From an uncultured Spongiibacteraceae bacterium (GTDB lineage: Bacteria; Pseudomonadota; Gammaproteobacteria; Pseudomonadales; Dasaniaceae): a DNA stretch of 5,184 nt. This document shows, one piece after another, positions 1 through 5,184 of the stretch. How positions within the stretch are numbered: position 1 is the first letter of the stretch; every line of letters begins with the position of its first letter. Below the pieces are notes generated by a model. The model was not told the origin of the DNA, did not search any database, and worked only from the letters and a program-made list of their open reading frames with translations. A program made the translations under genes and the position numbers. The DNA is taken from NCBI GenBank assembly GCA_937969395.1, contig CALBVI010000381.1, positions 1 through 5,184 of the forward strand. The letters run 5' to 3'.

Positions 1-13
1 CACATCCGTCAAT

Positions 14-20
14 AGGAGAG
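14..20 (+). promoter_or_regulatory. Ribosome binding site of acs
   Basis: AGGAGAG lies just upstream of the ATG at 24, with 5 nt between the AGGAG core (14-18) and the start codon. It is a near-consensus Shine-Dalgarno sequence and fixes ATG 24 as the start. The acs promoter must lie left of the window, because only 23 bases precede the gene here. Confidence 0.85.
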
Positions 21-23
21 ACC

Positions 24-1961
24 ATGCACGACAGCAAACTTTACCCCGTGCCCGAACACATCGCAGCGAATACCAATATCAATCAAGAACAATATCAAGC
101 GATGTATCAAGCCTCAATTGACGATCCAGACCAGTTTTGGGCAGAACAGGCCAATAAGTTTCTTAGCTGGGATCAACAATGGGACAAAGTTTGCGAATTT
201 GACTTCAACAAAGCCGAAGCCGCTTGGTTTATAGGCGCCAAACTTAACATCACCACCAACTGCATCGACCGTCACCTAGCCACACGCGGTGAGCAAACCG
301 CCATCATCTGGGAAGGCGACGACCCCGAAGATCATGCTCATATCAGCTATAACGAACTGCATGAGCAAGTGTGTCGGCTGGCCAATGCGCTAAAATCACG
401 CGGTGTAAAAAAAGGCGACCGGGTTTGTATTCACATGCCGATGATTGTTGAAGCAGCTTACGCCATGCTCGCCTGTGCCCGTATTGGCGCGGTGCACTCA
501 GTAGTCTTCGGTGGCTTTTCACCCGAGGCCCTTAAAGACCGTATTCTCGACTCAGACTGCCAAATTGTTATTACCGCCGATGAAGGCATTCGTGGTGGTA
601 AAGCTATTCCGCTGAAAGCCAATGTTGACCAAGCCGTTGCATCCTGCCCTAACGTACATACCGTTATGACGGTTAAGCGCACGGGGGGAGAAATTAACTG
701 GCAGCCTGAGCGCGATCTTTGGTACCACCAAGCCATCGACGACGCCGACGCTATTTGCGAACCAGAATTAATGGACAGCGAAGATCCCTTGTTTATTCTT
801 TACACCTCAGGCTCAACCGGCAAACCAAAAGGTGTTTTACACACCACCGCCGGCTATCTGCTACAGGCGGCAATGACCTTTAAATATAGTTTTGATCATC
901 ACGACGGCGATGTTTACTGGTGTACTGCTGACGTTGGCTGGATTACCGGCCACTCTTACTCGCTTTACGGCCCCCTCGCTAACGGCGCTACAACCTTGTT
1001 TTTTGAGGGCGTTCCCACCTACCCTGACGCTTCGCGTTTTTGGCAAGTTTGCGACAAACATAAAGTGACTATTTTTTATACCGCTCCAACAGCCATTCGC
1101 GCACTAATGGCAGTAGGCGATCAATTTGTCACCCCAAGCTCGCTATCATCACTAAGAATACTTGGTACAGTCGGTGAACCTATCAACCCTGAAGCCTGGG
1201 AGTGGTATTACAAGGTTGTCGGCAAATCGCGCTTACCCATTGTCGATACCTGGTGGCAAACCGAAACAGGCGCTCACATGATGACACCTCTGCCTGGCGC
1301 TACCGCTTTAAAACCCGGCTCAGCCTGTCAGCCGATGTTTGGTATCGTACCCGCTTTACTCGACGCGGAAGGCAATGAAATAGAAGGCGAAGGTGAAGGC
1401 AGCTTAGTGATTAAACGCTCATGGCCCAGTCAGATTCGCTCTGTATACGGCGACCATCAACGCTGTATCGACACCTACTTCAGCACTTATCCCGGCTACT
1501 ACTTTACCAGCGACGGTGCTCGCCGCGATGCTGATGGTTACTACTGGATTACCGGTAGAGTTGATGACGTACTCAATGTCTCCGGCCACCGCATGGGCAC
1601 AGCAGAAGTTGAAAGCGCATTAGTCTTACACCCCGCTGTCGCCGAAGCGGCTATTGTCGGCTATCCGCACGACATTAAAGGGCAAGGCATCTACGCCTAT
1701 GTCACATTAATGAGCGGACAAGAGCCTTCGGATGAACTAAAAACCGAACTGATAAAGCAATGTGTAAAAGAAATTGGCCCCATCGCCAAACCCGATTTAA
1801 TTCAGTGGGCACCGGGATTACCTAAAACACGCTCAGCTAAAATCATGCGCCGTATTTTGCGCAAAATTGCAGCCAATGAGTTAGATAATATGGGGGACAC
1901 CTCAACACTGGCGGATCCTTCCGTGGTGGATCAGTTAATTGATAATCGGCTTAATCGGTAA
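24..1961 (+). CDS. acs: Acetyl-CoA synthetase (AMP-forming acetate--CoA ligase)
   Basis: Cytoplasmic enzyme that activates acetate in two steps: acetate + ATP gives acetyl-AMP + PPi, then CoA gives acetyl-CoA + AMP. This feeds the TCA and glyoxylate cycles and scavenges low acetate. The protein has 645 residues, against about 650 for the family. Visible parts are the N-terminal Acs segment (about 1-60), the adenylate-forming core with P-loop [11 protein letters not shown] (260-270), motif DTWWQTETG (408-416), the A8 hinge region [13 protein letters not shown] (511-523), and a C-terminal lid ending in [15 protein letters not shown] (600-614). By comparison with the remembered Salmonella enzyme (offset 3), the acetate-pocket residues are I307, T308, V383 and W411. 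The tryptophan that limits the pocket to acetate is kept, which favours acetate over propionate. K606 corresponds to the catalytic lysine that is reversibly acetylated. The residue before it is Ala rather than the usual Gly. The frame is intact, and the gene ends 30 bp before a strong terminator. Confidence 0.97.
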   Translation: MHDSKLYPVPEHIAANTNINQEQYQAMYQASIDDPDQFWAEQANKFLSWDQQWDKVCEFDFNKAEAAWFIGAKLNITTNCIDRHLATRGEQTAIIWEGDDPEDHAHISYNELHEQVCRLANALKSRGVKKGDRVCIHMPMIVEAAYAMLACARIGAVHSVVFGGFSPEALKDRILDSDCQIVITADEGIRGGKAIPLKANVDQAVASCPNVHTVMTVKRTGGEINWQPERDLWYHQAIDDADAICEPELMDSEDPLFILYTSGSTGKPKGVLHTTAGYLLQAAMTFKYSFDHHDGDVYWCTADVGWITGHSYSLYGPLANGATTLFFEGVPTYPDASRFWQVCDKHKVTIFYTAPTAIRALMAVGDQFVTPSSLSSLRILGTVGEPINPEAWEWYYKVVGKSRLPIVDTWWQTETGAHMMTPLPGATALKPGSACQPMFGIVPALLDAEGNEIEGEGEGSLVIKRSWPSQIRSVYGDHQRCIDTYFSTYPGYYFTSDGARRDADGYYWITGRVDDVLNVSGHRMGTAEVESALVLHPAVAEAAIVGYPHDIKGQGIYAYVTLMSGQEPSDELKTELIKQCVKEIGPIAKPDLIQWAPGLPKTRSAKIMRRILRKIAANELDNMGDTSTLADPSVVDQLIDNRLNR

Positions 1962-1991
1962 ACATAGTTAACAAGCACAGCTCGTAAAAAG

Positions 1992-2033
1992 AACAAAAAA
2001 CGGCGTAATATTACTATTACGCCGTTTTTTGTT
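1992..2033. terminator. Bidirectional Rho-independent terminator between convergent genes
   Basis: Bases 1992-2010 pair perfectly with 2015-2033 (19 bp) around the loop TTAC (2011-2014). The GC part of the stem is CGGCG/CGCCG, flanked by A6 (1995-2000) on the left and T6 (2025-2030) on the right. Read on plus, the hairpin core is followed by a T run 30-70 bases after the acs stop. Read on minus, it is likewise followed by a T run just after the lipoprotein gene stop at 2053. One element can therefore end both transcripts. Confidence 0.93.
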
Positions 2034-2052
2034 GCTAGTTGTAACGATAAAA

Positions 2053-3906
2053 TTAGTCGAGATTAATGCGATATACCGTAGTAGTACCAGAGACCTCATT
2101 ACCAACCACAATGTAATGCTGTTCCAAGCGAGAAAAATACTCAATGGATTCCGGACCTAGGTCACCGACGGCGGGATTATAAGTATCGTTATCACACTCA
2201 CCATCATCCACCTCAGTACAAACATCAACGGTAAAATCACGGTTATTAATGTAATCAAGAAATACCGGCGCCGCTGGAATACTAATGTCGTAAACTGCAA
2301 CACCACCCTGTCTTTCTAAGCCGATAAACGCGACTGTCATGCCGGCAATTTTTGCTACTTCAATCGCTTCAGGCTCAACACCTTTATCGTCGGAGCGGTT
2401 ATCATTTTCATTGGTGTCGTTACTCGCATTCCAGTAATTACTCGTATTGGCACGATCCGATAAATCATTACCGCTATCGTAAATCCTGCTGGCATCTAAA
2501 TCCCAAATCGAAAACGAGCGTGCACCAAAGGTATAAACATTATCATCAGCACCAACATTGACATTGTCCATAATCACTTTAATACGCCCAATAGCATCAT
2601 CGTTAGCAATGGTTTCATCGCCATAAACTGACTCATCCATTAACGGGTGATCGCCATCAACATTTAAATCTTCACCGCGACCTTCATCGGTATAGGAGAT
2701 ACAGTCATCTTCTTCAGATGCATAGGCTGTAGAATCTTCTTCATCACCACCCGGGGCATAGTCATCGCCGTCCCAATCATGACCGGCAACATCACAAACC
2801 TCCTGTGTTGTATCATAAAGATATTCACGACCATCACCTTCGTTAGCCGAAACAATATAATCCGTACCATCAATGGTTACCGCAGCAATAGTGTCTGGCA
2901 TGTAGTAACCCACTAACTGAGGGTAACTAGTTTGAGAAAACACATTGTCCTTGTTGGTTAAATCAAGCACCGCACCGTCGCCGCCATCAGCAACTGAAGC
3001 CCAGCTCTTGGTACCCAAACCATTAATTGATTCAACAGTTGCGGTCGCAATATCAATAGTCGCAAACGCATTATTTTCTTGCAGCGATACAATCACTTTA
3101 CCGTCAGAAGTAATCGCAAGATATTCAGGCTCAAGATCCTGCGCAACACTTGCATTAAAAGGCGCAGGCAAACGCACATCTATTAATGTACCCGCTTGCG
3201 AACCGCCGTCATTGAAATCAGTAAATAAAACTTGAGTAACAACAGCATTAACATCGTCGGTACCCGCATCAAGATCAACGATCGTTACAGAGCCTTCAGG
3301 GTCAACAGAATAATCACCACTAGGCTGACCTTCGTTCGCCGTCAACAAATAACGACTATCGTCTGTCATCGCAACCATGTCAGGTAGAGCACCAGACGTA
3401 TAGGTATTAATTAACGCTAAAGTATCTGAACGATAAAGCGCGACCACACCATCTAACTGCTGATTTTCATTTTCAATCGCAACAGCAATAACGCCGTTTT
3501 TAGCAACAACACTATTTGCACTACCAATATTAATATCCGCATGAGCTGCCGCCACACTTAAATCAATAACGCCACTTTTTGTTGGTGTGCTATCGACGTC
3601 ATCTAAAGCCAACACATCAACGGTTTTCTCTTGCGCATTAATAACATAAAGCGAATCAGTACAACCATCATAAGAAACGATTTCCGCCGAAGAAGTATCA
3701 AATTCATTACCCGATACATAAGTGCCTACCACTTCTAAGCTGAAATTATTCGCCGTCACATCCTCACTCGCCAGGCTAACATCAACACAACTAATACCTA
3801 AATCTTCAATAGTATTATTGACGCCACTATCTCTATCATCACTACAAGCTGACAACACCAATGCAACAGCCCCGACTAACACTAATCTTTTAACATGCAT
3901 ACGCAT
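2053..3906 (-). CDS. Exported lipoprotein of the choice-of-anchor I family (beta-propeller-like)
   Basis: Complete 617-residue protein. The N-terminus is a lipoprotein signal: basic n-region (R2, H4, K6, R7), hydrophobic 8-18, then lipobox LSAC with lipidated Cys21. Ser follows the Cys and no Asp is at +2, so by the E. coli Lol rule it should go to the outer membrane. The mature part looks like propeller blades: GTYVSGNEFD (61-70), ALPDMVAMTDDSRYLLTANEGQPSGDY (about 173-199), DLEPEYLAITSDGKVIVSLQENNAFATID (about 257-285), IVSANEGDGREY (351-362), YTFGARSFSIWD (458-469), RSDDKGVEPEAI (504-515) and GPESIEYF (584-591). These are hallmarks I recognise from choice-of-anchor I proteins, whose members use varied surface anchors; here it is a lipid. 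No C-terminal LPXTG or PEP-CTERM signal is present. An Asp/Glu-rich segment at 371-421 is bracketed by C371 and C402. Six cysteines besides C21 (40, 82, 371, 402, 563, 571) could form three disulfides. Relatives are sometimes labelled alkaline phosphatase or phytase-like; I see no basis for assigning an enzyme activity. Confidence 0.88.
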   Translation of the reverse strand: MRMHVKRLVLVGAVALVLSACSDDRDSGVNNTIEDLGISCVDVSLASEDVTANNFSLEVVGTYVSGNEFDTSSAEIVSYDGCTDSLYVINAQEKTVDVLALDDVDSTPTKSGVIDLSVAAAHADINIGSANSVVAKNGVIAVAIENENQQLDGVVALYRSDTLALINTYTSGALPDMVAMTDDSRYLLTANEGQPSGDYSVDPEGSVTIVDLDAGTDDVNAVVTQVLFTDFNDGGSQAGTLIDVRLPAPFNASVAQDLEPEYLAITSDGKVIVSLQENNAFATIDIATATVESINGLGTKSWASVADGGDGAVLDLTNKDNVFSQTSYPQLVGYYMPDTIAAVTIDGTDYIVSANEGDGREYLYDTTQEVCDVAGHDWDGDDYAPGGDEEDSTAYASEEDDCISYTDEGRGEDLNVDGDHPLMDESVYGDETIANDDAIGRIKVIMDNVNVGADDNVYTFGARSFSIWDLDASRIYDSGNDLSDRANTSNYWNASNDTNENDNRSDDKGVEPEAIEVAKIAGMTVAFIGLERQGGVAVYDISIPAAPVFLDYINNRDFTVDVCTEVDDGECDNDTYNPAVGDLGPESIEYFSRLEQHYIVVGNEVSGTTTVYRINLD

Positions 3907-3911
3907 GACAT

Positions 3912-3917
3912 CCCCCT
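3912..3917 (-). promoter_or_regulatory. Ribosome binding site of the lipoprotein gene
   Basis: On the minus strand AGGGGG lies 5 nt before the ATG at 3906. A second in-frame ATG (Met3, 3898-3900) would sit 11 nt away, which is less favourable, so the first ATG is chosen. Either start leaves the signal peptide working. Confidence 0.7.
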
Positions 3918-3944
3918 AATATTTAAAAAACCTAGCTTAGGGAT

Positions 3945-3972
3945 TATTTATGACAAAAAACAAACAGTTCAA
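3945..3972 (-). promoter_or_regulatory. Candidate sigma70-type promoter of the lipoprotein gene
   Basis: On the minus strand TTGAAC (3967-3972) is followed after 16 nt by TAAATA (3945-3950), giving a leader of about 30 nt before ATG 3906. An octamer TTTTGTCA occurs twice around it, at 3973-3980 and overlapping the spacer at 3951-3958, a 22-bp step. The region is AT-rich, so promoter-like matches by chance are common; this one is supported by its distance from the gene only. Confidence 0.4.
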
Positions 3973-4177
3973 TGACAAAATTCTTACAATTTTATGATTC
4001 CAACTACTAAAATTTTACTCAAATTAGTTTACTTAGTATTTATTCAACCTACGTTAAAACAATAAAAGTAATTTAAAAAATGGCTATAGAAGACAACGAT
4101 AATCAACATGAATGAAAATTATTAGCTAACATCAATCATGTAAAAATAGATCCGTGATACTTTAAGTAACATCTGAA

Positions 4178-4207
4178 TTGACAAACTATAAAAAATATCG
4201 AAATACT
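4178..4207 (+). promoter_or_regulatory. Candidate distal sigma70 promoter of the sensor gene
   Basis: A perfect TTGACA (4178-4183) is followed after 18 nt by AATACT (4202-4207; 4 of 6 matches to TATAAT). Transcription from here would start near 4214 and give a leader of roughly 290 nt before ATG 4508. The -35 match is the best on the plus strand of this region, but the -10 is mediocre and the leader long. Confidence 0.35.
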
Positions 4208-4279
4208 TGCAGCAGCCACCTCTCTCATCGGTAAAGTTATACCTCAGCAATCACTCTTAACTGGTAAATGTCGCTCCCC

Positions 4280-4306
4280 AAAAAAGCTCATAATCTTTTA
4301 TTGAGC
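4280..4306 (-). terminator. Candidate minus-strand terminator hairpin
   Basis: Bases 4286-4290 (GCTCA) pair with 4302-4306 (TGAGC), and TAA (4291-4293) can pair with TTA (4298-4300) across one bulged T, leaving the loop TCTT. Read on minus, the hairpin is followed at once by T6 (4285 down to 4280), the order expected of an intrinsic terminator. The stem is short and AT-rich at its top, so it would be weak. No minus-strand coding gene lies upstream of it in the window; the right-hand neighbour is on plus. Confidence 0.4.
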
Positions 4307-4317
4307 CAAAAATTTTG

Positions 4318-4347
4318 ATCATACGTATATTCCCTATGAAATGTAAA
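4318..4347 (-). promoter_or_regulatory. Candidate minus-strand promoter, next to the terminator hairpin
   Basis: On the minus strand TTTACA (4342-4347; 5 of 6 matches to TTGACA) is followed after 18 nt by TATGAT (4318-4323; 5 of 6 matches to TATAAT). Expected initiation is near 4311, heading toward the hairpin at 4286-4306. If used, and if that hairpin terminates, it would yield an RNA of only about 30 nt. If the hairpin is leaky, it could be a distant promoter of the lipoprotein gene. Confidence 0.3.
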
Positions 4348-4382
4348 ATCACTTCAAACGGTCAAATTTATTAGCTCATTTC

Positions 4383-4411
4383 TGGCTAAAGTGACAAAAC
4401 ATACCTATATT
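4383..4411 (+). promoter_or_regulatory. Candidate proximal promoter of the sensor gene
   Basis: TATATT (4406-4411) matches the -10 consensus at 5 of 6 positions. The hexamer 17 nt upstream, TGGCTA (4383-4388), is a poor -35. Initiation near 4418 would give a leader of about 90 nt that contains the hairpin at 4441-4467. A TAAAG at 4387-4391 recalls the -35 of the flagellar sigma factor, but no matching -10 sits at the right distance. Confidence 0.3.
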
Positions 4412-4440
4412 TTCAAATACCGAATGGATGCACTTGGTAG

Positions 4441-4467
4441 ATAGGGCAGGTTTGATACTGACCCTAT
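4441..4467 (+). other. Leader hairpin upstream of the sensor gene
   Basis: ATAGGG (4441-4446) pairs with CCCTAT (4462-4467). CAG (4447-4449) then pairs with CTG (4458-4460) across one bulged A (4461), leaving an 8-nt loop, GTTTGATA. No T run follows on either strand, so it is not a plain terminator. It lies about 40 nt before the sensor start codon and would be in the 5' UTR of either candidate promoter. It could be a regulatory or stabilising structure; I do not recognise it as part of a known riboswitch. Confidence 0.45.
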
Positions 4468-4469
4468 GC

Positions 4470-4500
4470 TTTCGCTACGTTTTCGCTGTCTTTCGGAGTC
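4470..4500 (+). repeat. Three degenerate tandem units beginning TTTCG
   Basis: Three successive units are TTTCGCTACG (4470-4479, then one extra T), TTTCGCTGTC (4481-4490) and TTTCGGAGTC (4491-4500). The first two share TTTCGCT; the last two share TTTCG and a final GTC. The third unit contains the GGAG ribosome binding site. The period of 10-11 bases equals one helical turn. With only three imperfect copies, chance or old duplication cannot be excluded. Confidence 0.45.
4495..4498 (+). promoter_or_regulatory. Ribosome binding site of the sensor gene
   Basis: GGAG lies 9 nt before the ATG at 4508. An earlier ATG at 4501 is only 2 nt from GGAG and opens a frame that stops after four codons, so 4508 is the chosen start. 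In-frame ATG codons at 4541 and 4550 (Met12, Met15) would also leave the membrane segment intact but have no good ribosome binding site. Confidence 0.6.
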
Positions 4501-4507
4501 ATGACTA

Positions 4508-5184
4508 ATGTTTAAAATATTTTCCCCTGGTATCTCGCTGATGAACAGCATGAGATACCCAGTAAAATTTGGATTAATCTCTGTACTCGCCACTATCCCC
4601 TTAATTGTTATAAGTTATCTACTACTCCACGACATCAATCAAGACGTCCACCATTTAGAAGACCAACGCAACGGCCTAGCGTATATTAGCGCTATTCGGC
4701 AACCGGTCGAATATTTACAGCAACATCGTGGATTGACTGCCACCTATCTCAATGGCGCGACAGATTTTCAACCGCGAATTATTGCCAAGCGTGACGATAT
4801 TGATTCAGCCTTTAATCAATTGCTACTTCTGGATGCAAAATACGCTGCTGCCTACAATATAGAGGGCCAACTAAGCCGCCTATTAAATACTTGGGAAACC
4901 ATTAAAAAAGACTCCTTGCAGCAAAGTGCCGCTGAAGCGATAAATTCACACACGGATTTTATTGAGCAACTACAAGATTTAACGTTAGTTGTTGCTGATG
5001 CCTCAAGCCTGTCGATAGAACCAAACTTAGATAGTAAATACTTAGCTCAAGTCATTTACAACGATCTATTAAAACTGACTGAAAATATGGGGCTTGCTAG
5101 AGCCGCGGCTTCCAGCGTTGCAGCTCAGAGAGAATTCACCGGACAGAGTTTCACCAACCTATCGGTTTACTCAAGTAATATTGT
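4508..5184 (+). CDS. Membrane-anchored sensor protein, probably methyl-accepting chemotaxis protein (N-terminal part)
   Basis: The frame stays open from ATG 4508 to the window end, giving 225 full codons plus two bases; the gene is cut by the window edge, not broken. A cytoplasmic N-terminus with K3, R16 and K20 precedes one transmembrane helix at about 21-40 (FGLISVLATIPLIVISYLLL). A helical periplasmic domain follows. It contains YLQQHRGLTATYLNG (69-83), similar to the first helix of NIT-like or four-helix-bundle sensor domains, W129 in LLNTWETIKK, and VADASSLSIEPNLDSKYL (162-179), a pattern I know from N-termini of chemotaxis receptors and some GGDEF proteins. The second membrane helix, HAMP and signalling domains would lie beyond the window, so the output type is an inference: MCP is most likely, with a diguanylate cyclase or histidine kinase as alternatives. 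The ligand cannot be told. The gene is transcribed divergently from the lipoprotein gene. Confidence 0.75.
   Translation, partial: MFKIFSPGISLMNSMRYPVKFGLISVLATIPLIVISYLLLHDINQDVHHLEDQRNGLAYISAIRQPVEYLQQHRGLTATYLNGATDFQPRIIAKRDDIDSAFNQLLLLDAKYAAAYNIEGQLSRLLNTWETIKKDSLQQSAAEAINSHTDFIEQLQDLTLVVADASSLSIEPNLDSKYLAQVIYNDLLKLTENMGLARAAASSVAAQREFTGQSFTNLSVYSSNI

Larger units (their letters stand above)
3907..4507. other. AT-rich intergenic region between divergent genes
   Basis: This stretch of 601 bases separates the start codons of the lipoprotein gene (leftward) and the sensor gene (rightward). It is visibly more AT-rich than the flanking coding DNA, and I find no credible protein gene in it. 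From 3980 to about 4170 I see only AT-rich sequence with short palindromes, such as TAAAATTTTA at 4008-4017. TGACAAA occurs four times on plus (3951, 3973, 4179, 4392), two of them next to candidate promoters. The right half holds the candidate promoters, hairpins and repeat listed separately. Its length exceeds what two simple promoters need, so added regulation or a small RNA is possible. Confidence 0.8.

Noticed and set aside
458..1061. Minus-strand frames inside acs (458-736 and 861-1061)
   Set aside because: They lie wholly within the strongly conserved acs gene on the other strand and encode no recognisable protein.
2352..3919. Plus-strand frames (2352-2561, 2945-3235, 3722-3919) and a minus-strand alternative frame (2664-2873) within the lipoprotein gene
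   Set aside because: All sit inside the lipoprotein coding sequence or its edge. Their products are low-complexity or unlike any known family, as expected from reading Asp-rich codons in the wrong frame.
4080..4115. Short plus-strand frame of 11 codons starting ATGGCTATAG
   Set aside because: There is no Shine-Dalgarno sequence (A/T only upstream), no conserved feature and no good promoter at a suitable distance.
4387..4411. Flagellar sigma (FliA) promoter for the sensor gene
   Set aside because: TAAAGTGA resembles the -35, but after the required 11 bases the sequence is TATATTTT, not GCCGATAA. A closer match, ACCTATAT, comes three bases too early.
4421..4500. Possible c-di-GMP-I (GEMM) or FMN riboswitch before the sensor gene
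   Set aside because: Chemotaxis genes are known c-di-GMP-I targets, and the minus strand has a GCGAAAGCATAGGGTC stretch loosely like part of GEMM. However, the conserved 5' half, the GAAA-capped helix and the closing stem are missing, and the strand is wrong. GGGCAGG on plus recalls FMN elements, but the other conserved boxes are absent.
4405..4593. Minus-strand frame of 62 codons across the sensor gene start
   Set aside because: It overlaps the leader and the first codons of the well-supported sensor gene on the opposite strand, and its product has no recognisable domain. It is more likely a chance opening.

Overview
The window looks like a chromosomal core-genome segment of a moderately AT-rich, probably marine, Gammaproteobacterium. 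This rests on a Gram-negative lipoprotein signal, an acetyl-CoA synthetase that follows the enterobacterial protein closely from end to end, and the acidic, Asp-rich character of the exported protein. I cannot name a genus from the sequence alone. I see no insertion sequence, phage gene, CRISPR array, tRNA or rRNA.

Layout: (1) 24-1961, plus strand, a complete acs gene for AMP-forming acetyl-CoA synthetase, preceded by a clear Shine-Dalgarno sequence. (2) 1992-2033, a perfect 19-bp stem with a 4-nt loop, flanked by A and T runs, that can terminate both convergent genes. (3) 2053-3906, minus strand, a 617-residue exported lipoprotein of the choice-of-anchor I (beta-propeller-like) family. (4) 3907-4507, a 601-bp AT-rich intergenic region that serves two divergent genes and holds several candidate promoters, a minus-strand terminator-like hairpin and a short structured leader. 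(5) 4508 to the right edge, plus strand, the N-terminal 225 residues of a membrane-anchored helical sensor protein, most likely a methyl-accepting chemotaxis protein, cut by the window end.

The three genes appear to be independent transcription units: acs and the lipoprotein gene converge on a shared terminator, and the lipoprotein and sensor genes diverge. There is no evidence that they form one pathway. Acs makes acetyl-CoA from acetate in the cytoplasm, the lipoprotein is probably on the outer membrane, and the third protein senses periplasmic or membrane signals.

I found no convincing new multi-gene system. The least explained part is the 601-bp intergenic region. It contains a minus-strand promoter-like pair set directly before a terminator-like hairpin, which predicts an RNA of roughly 30 nt. 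It also contains a leader before the sensor gene with a hairpin, a three-unit TTTCG repeat and a 10-bp palindrome between the ribosome binding site and the start codon.
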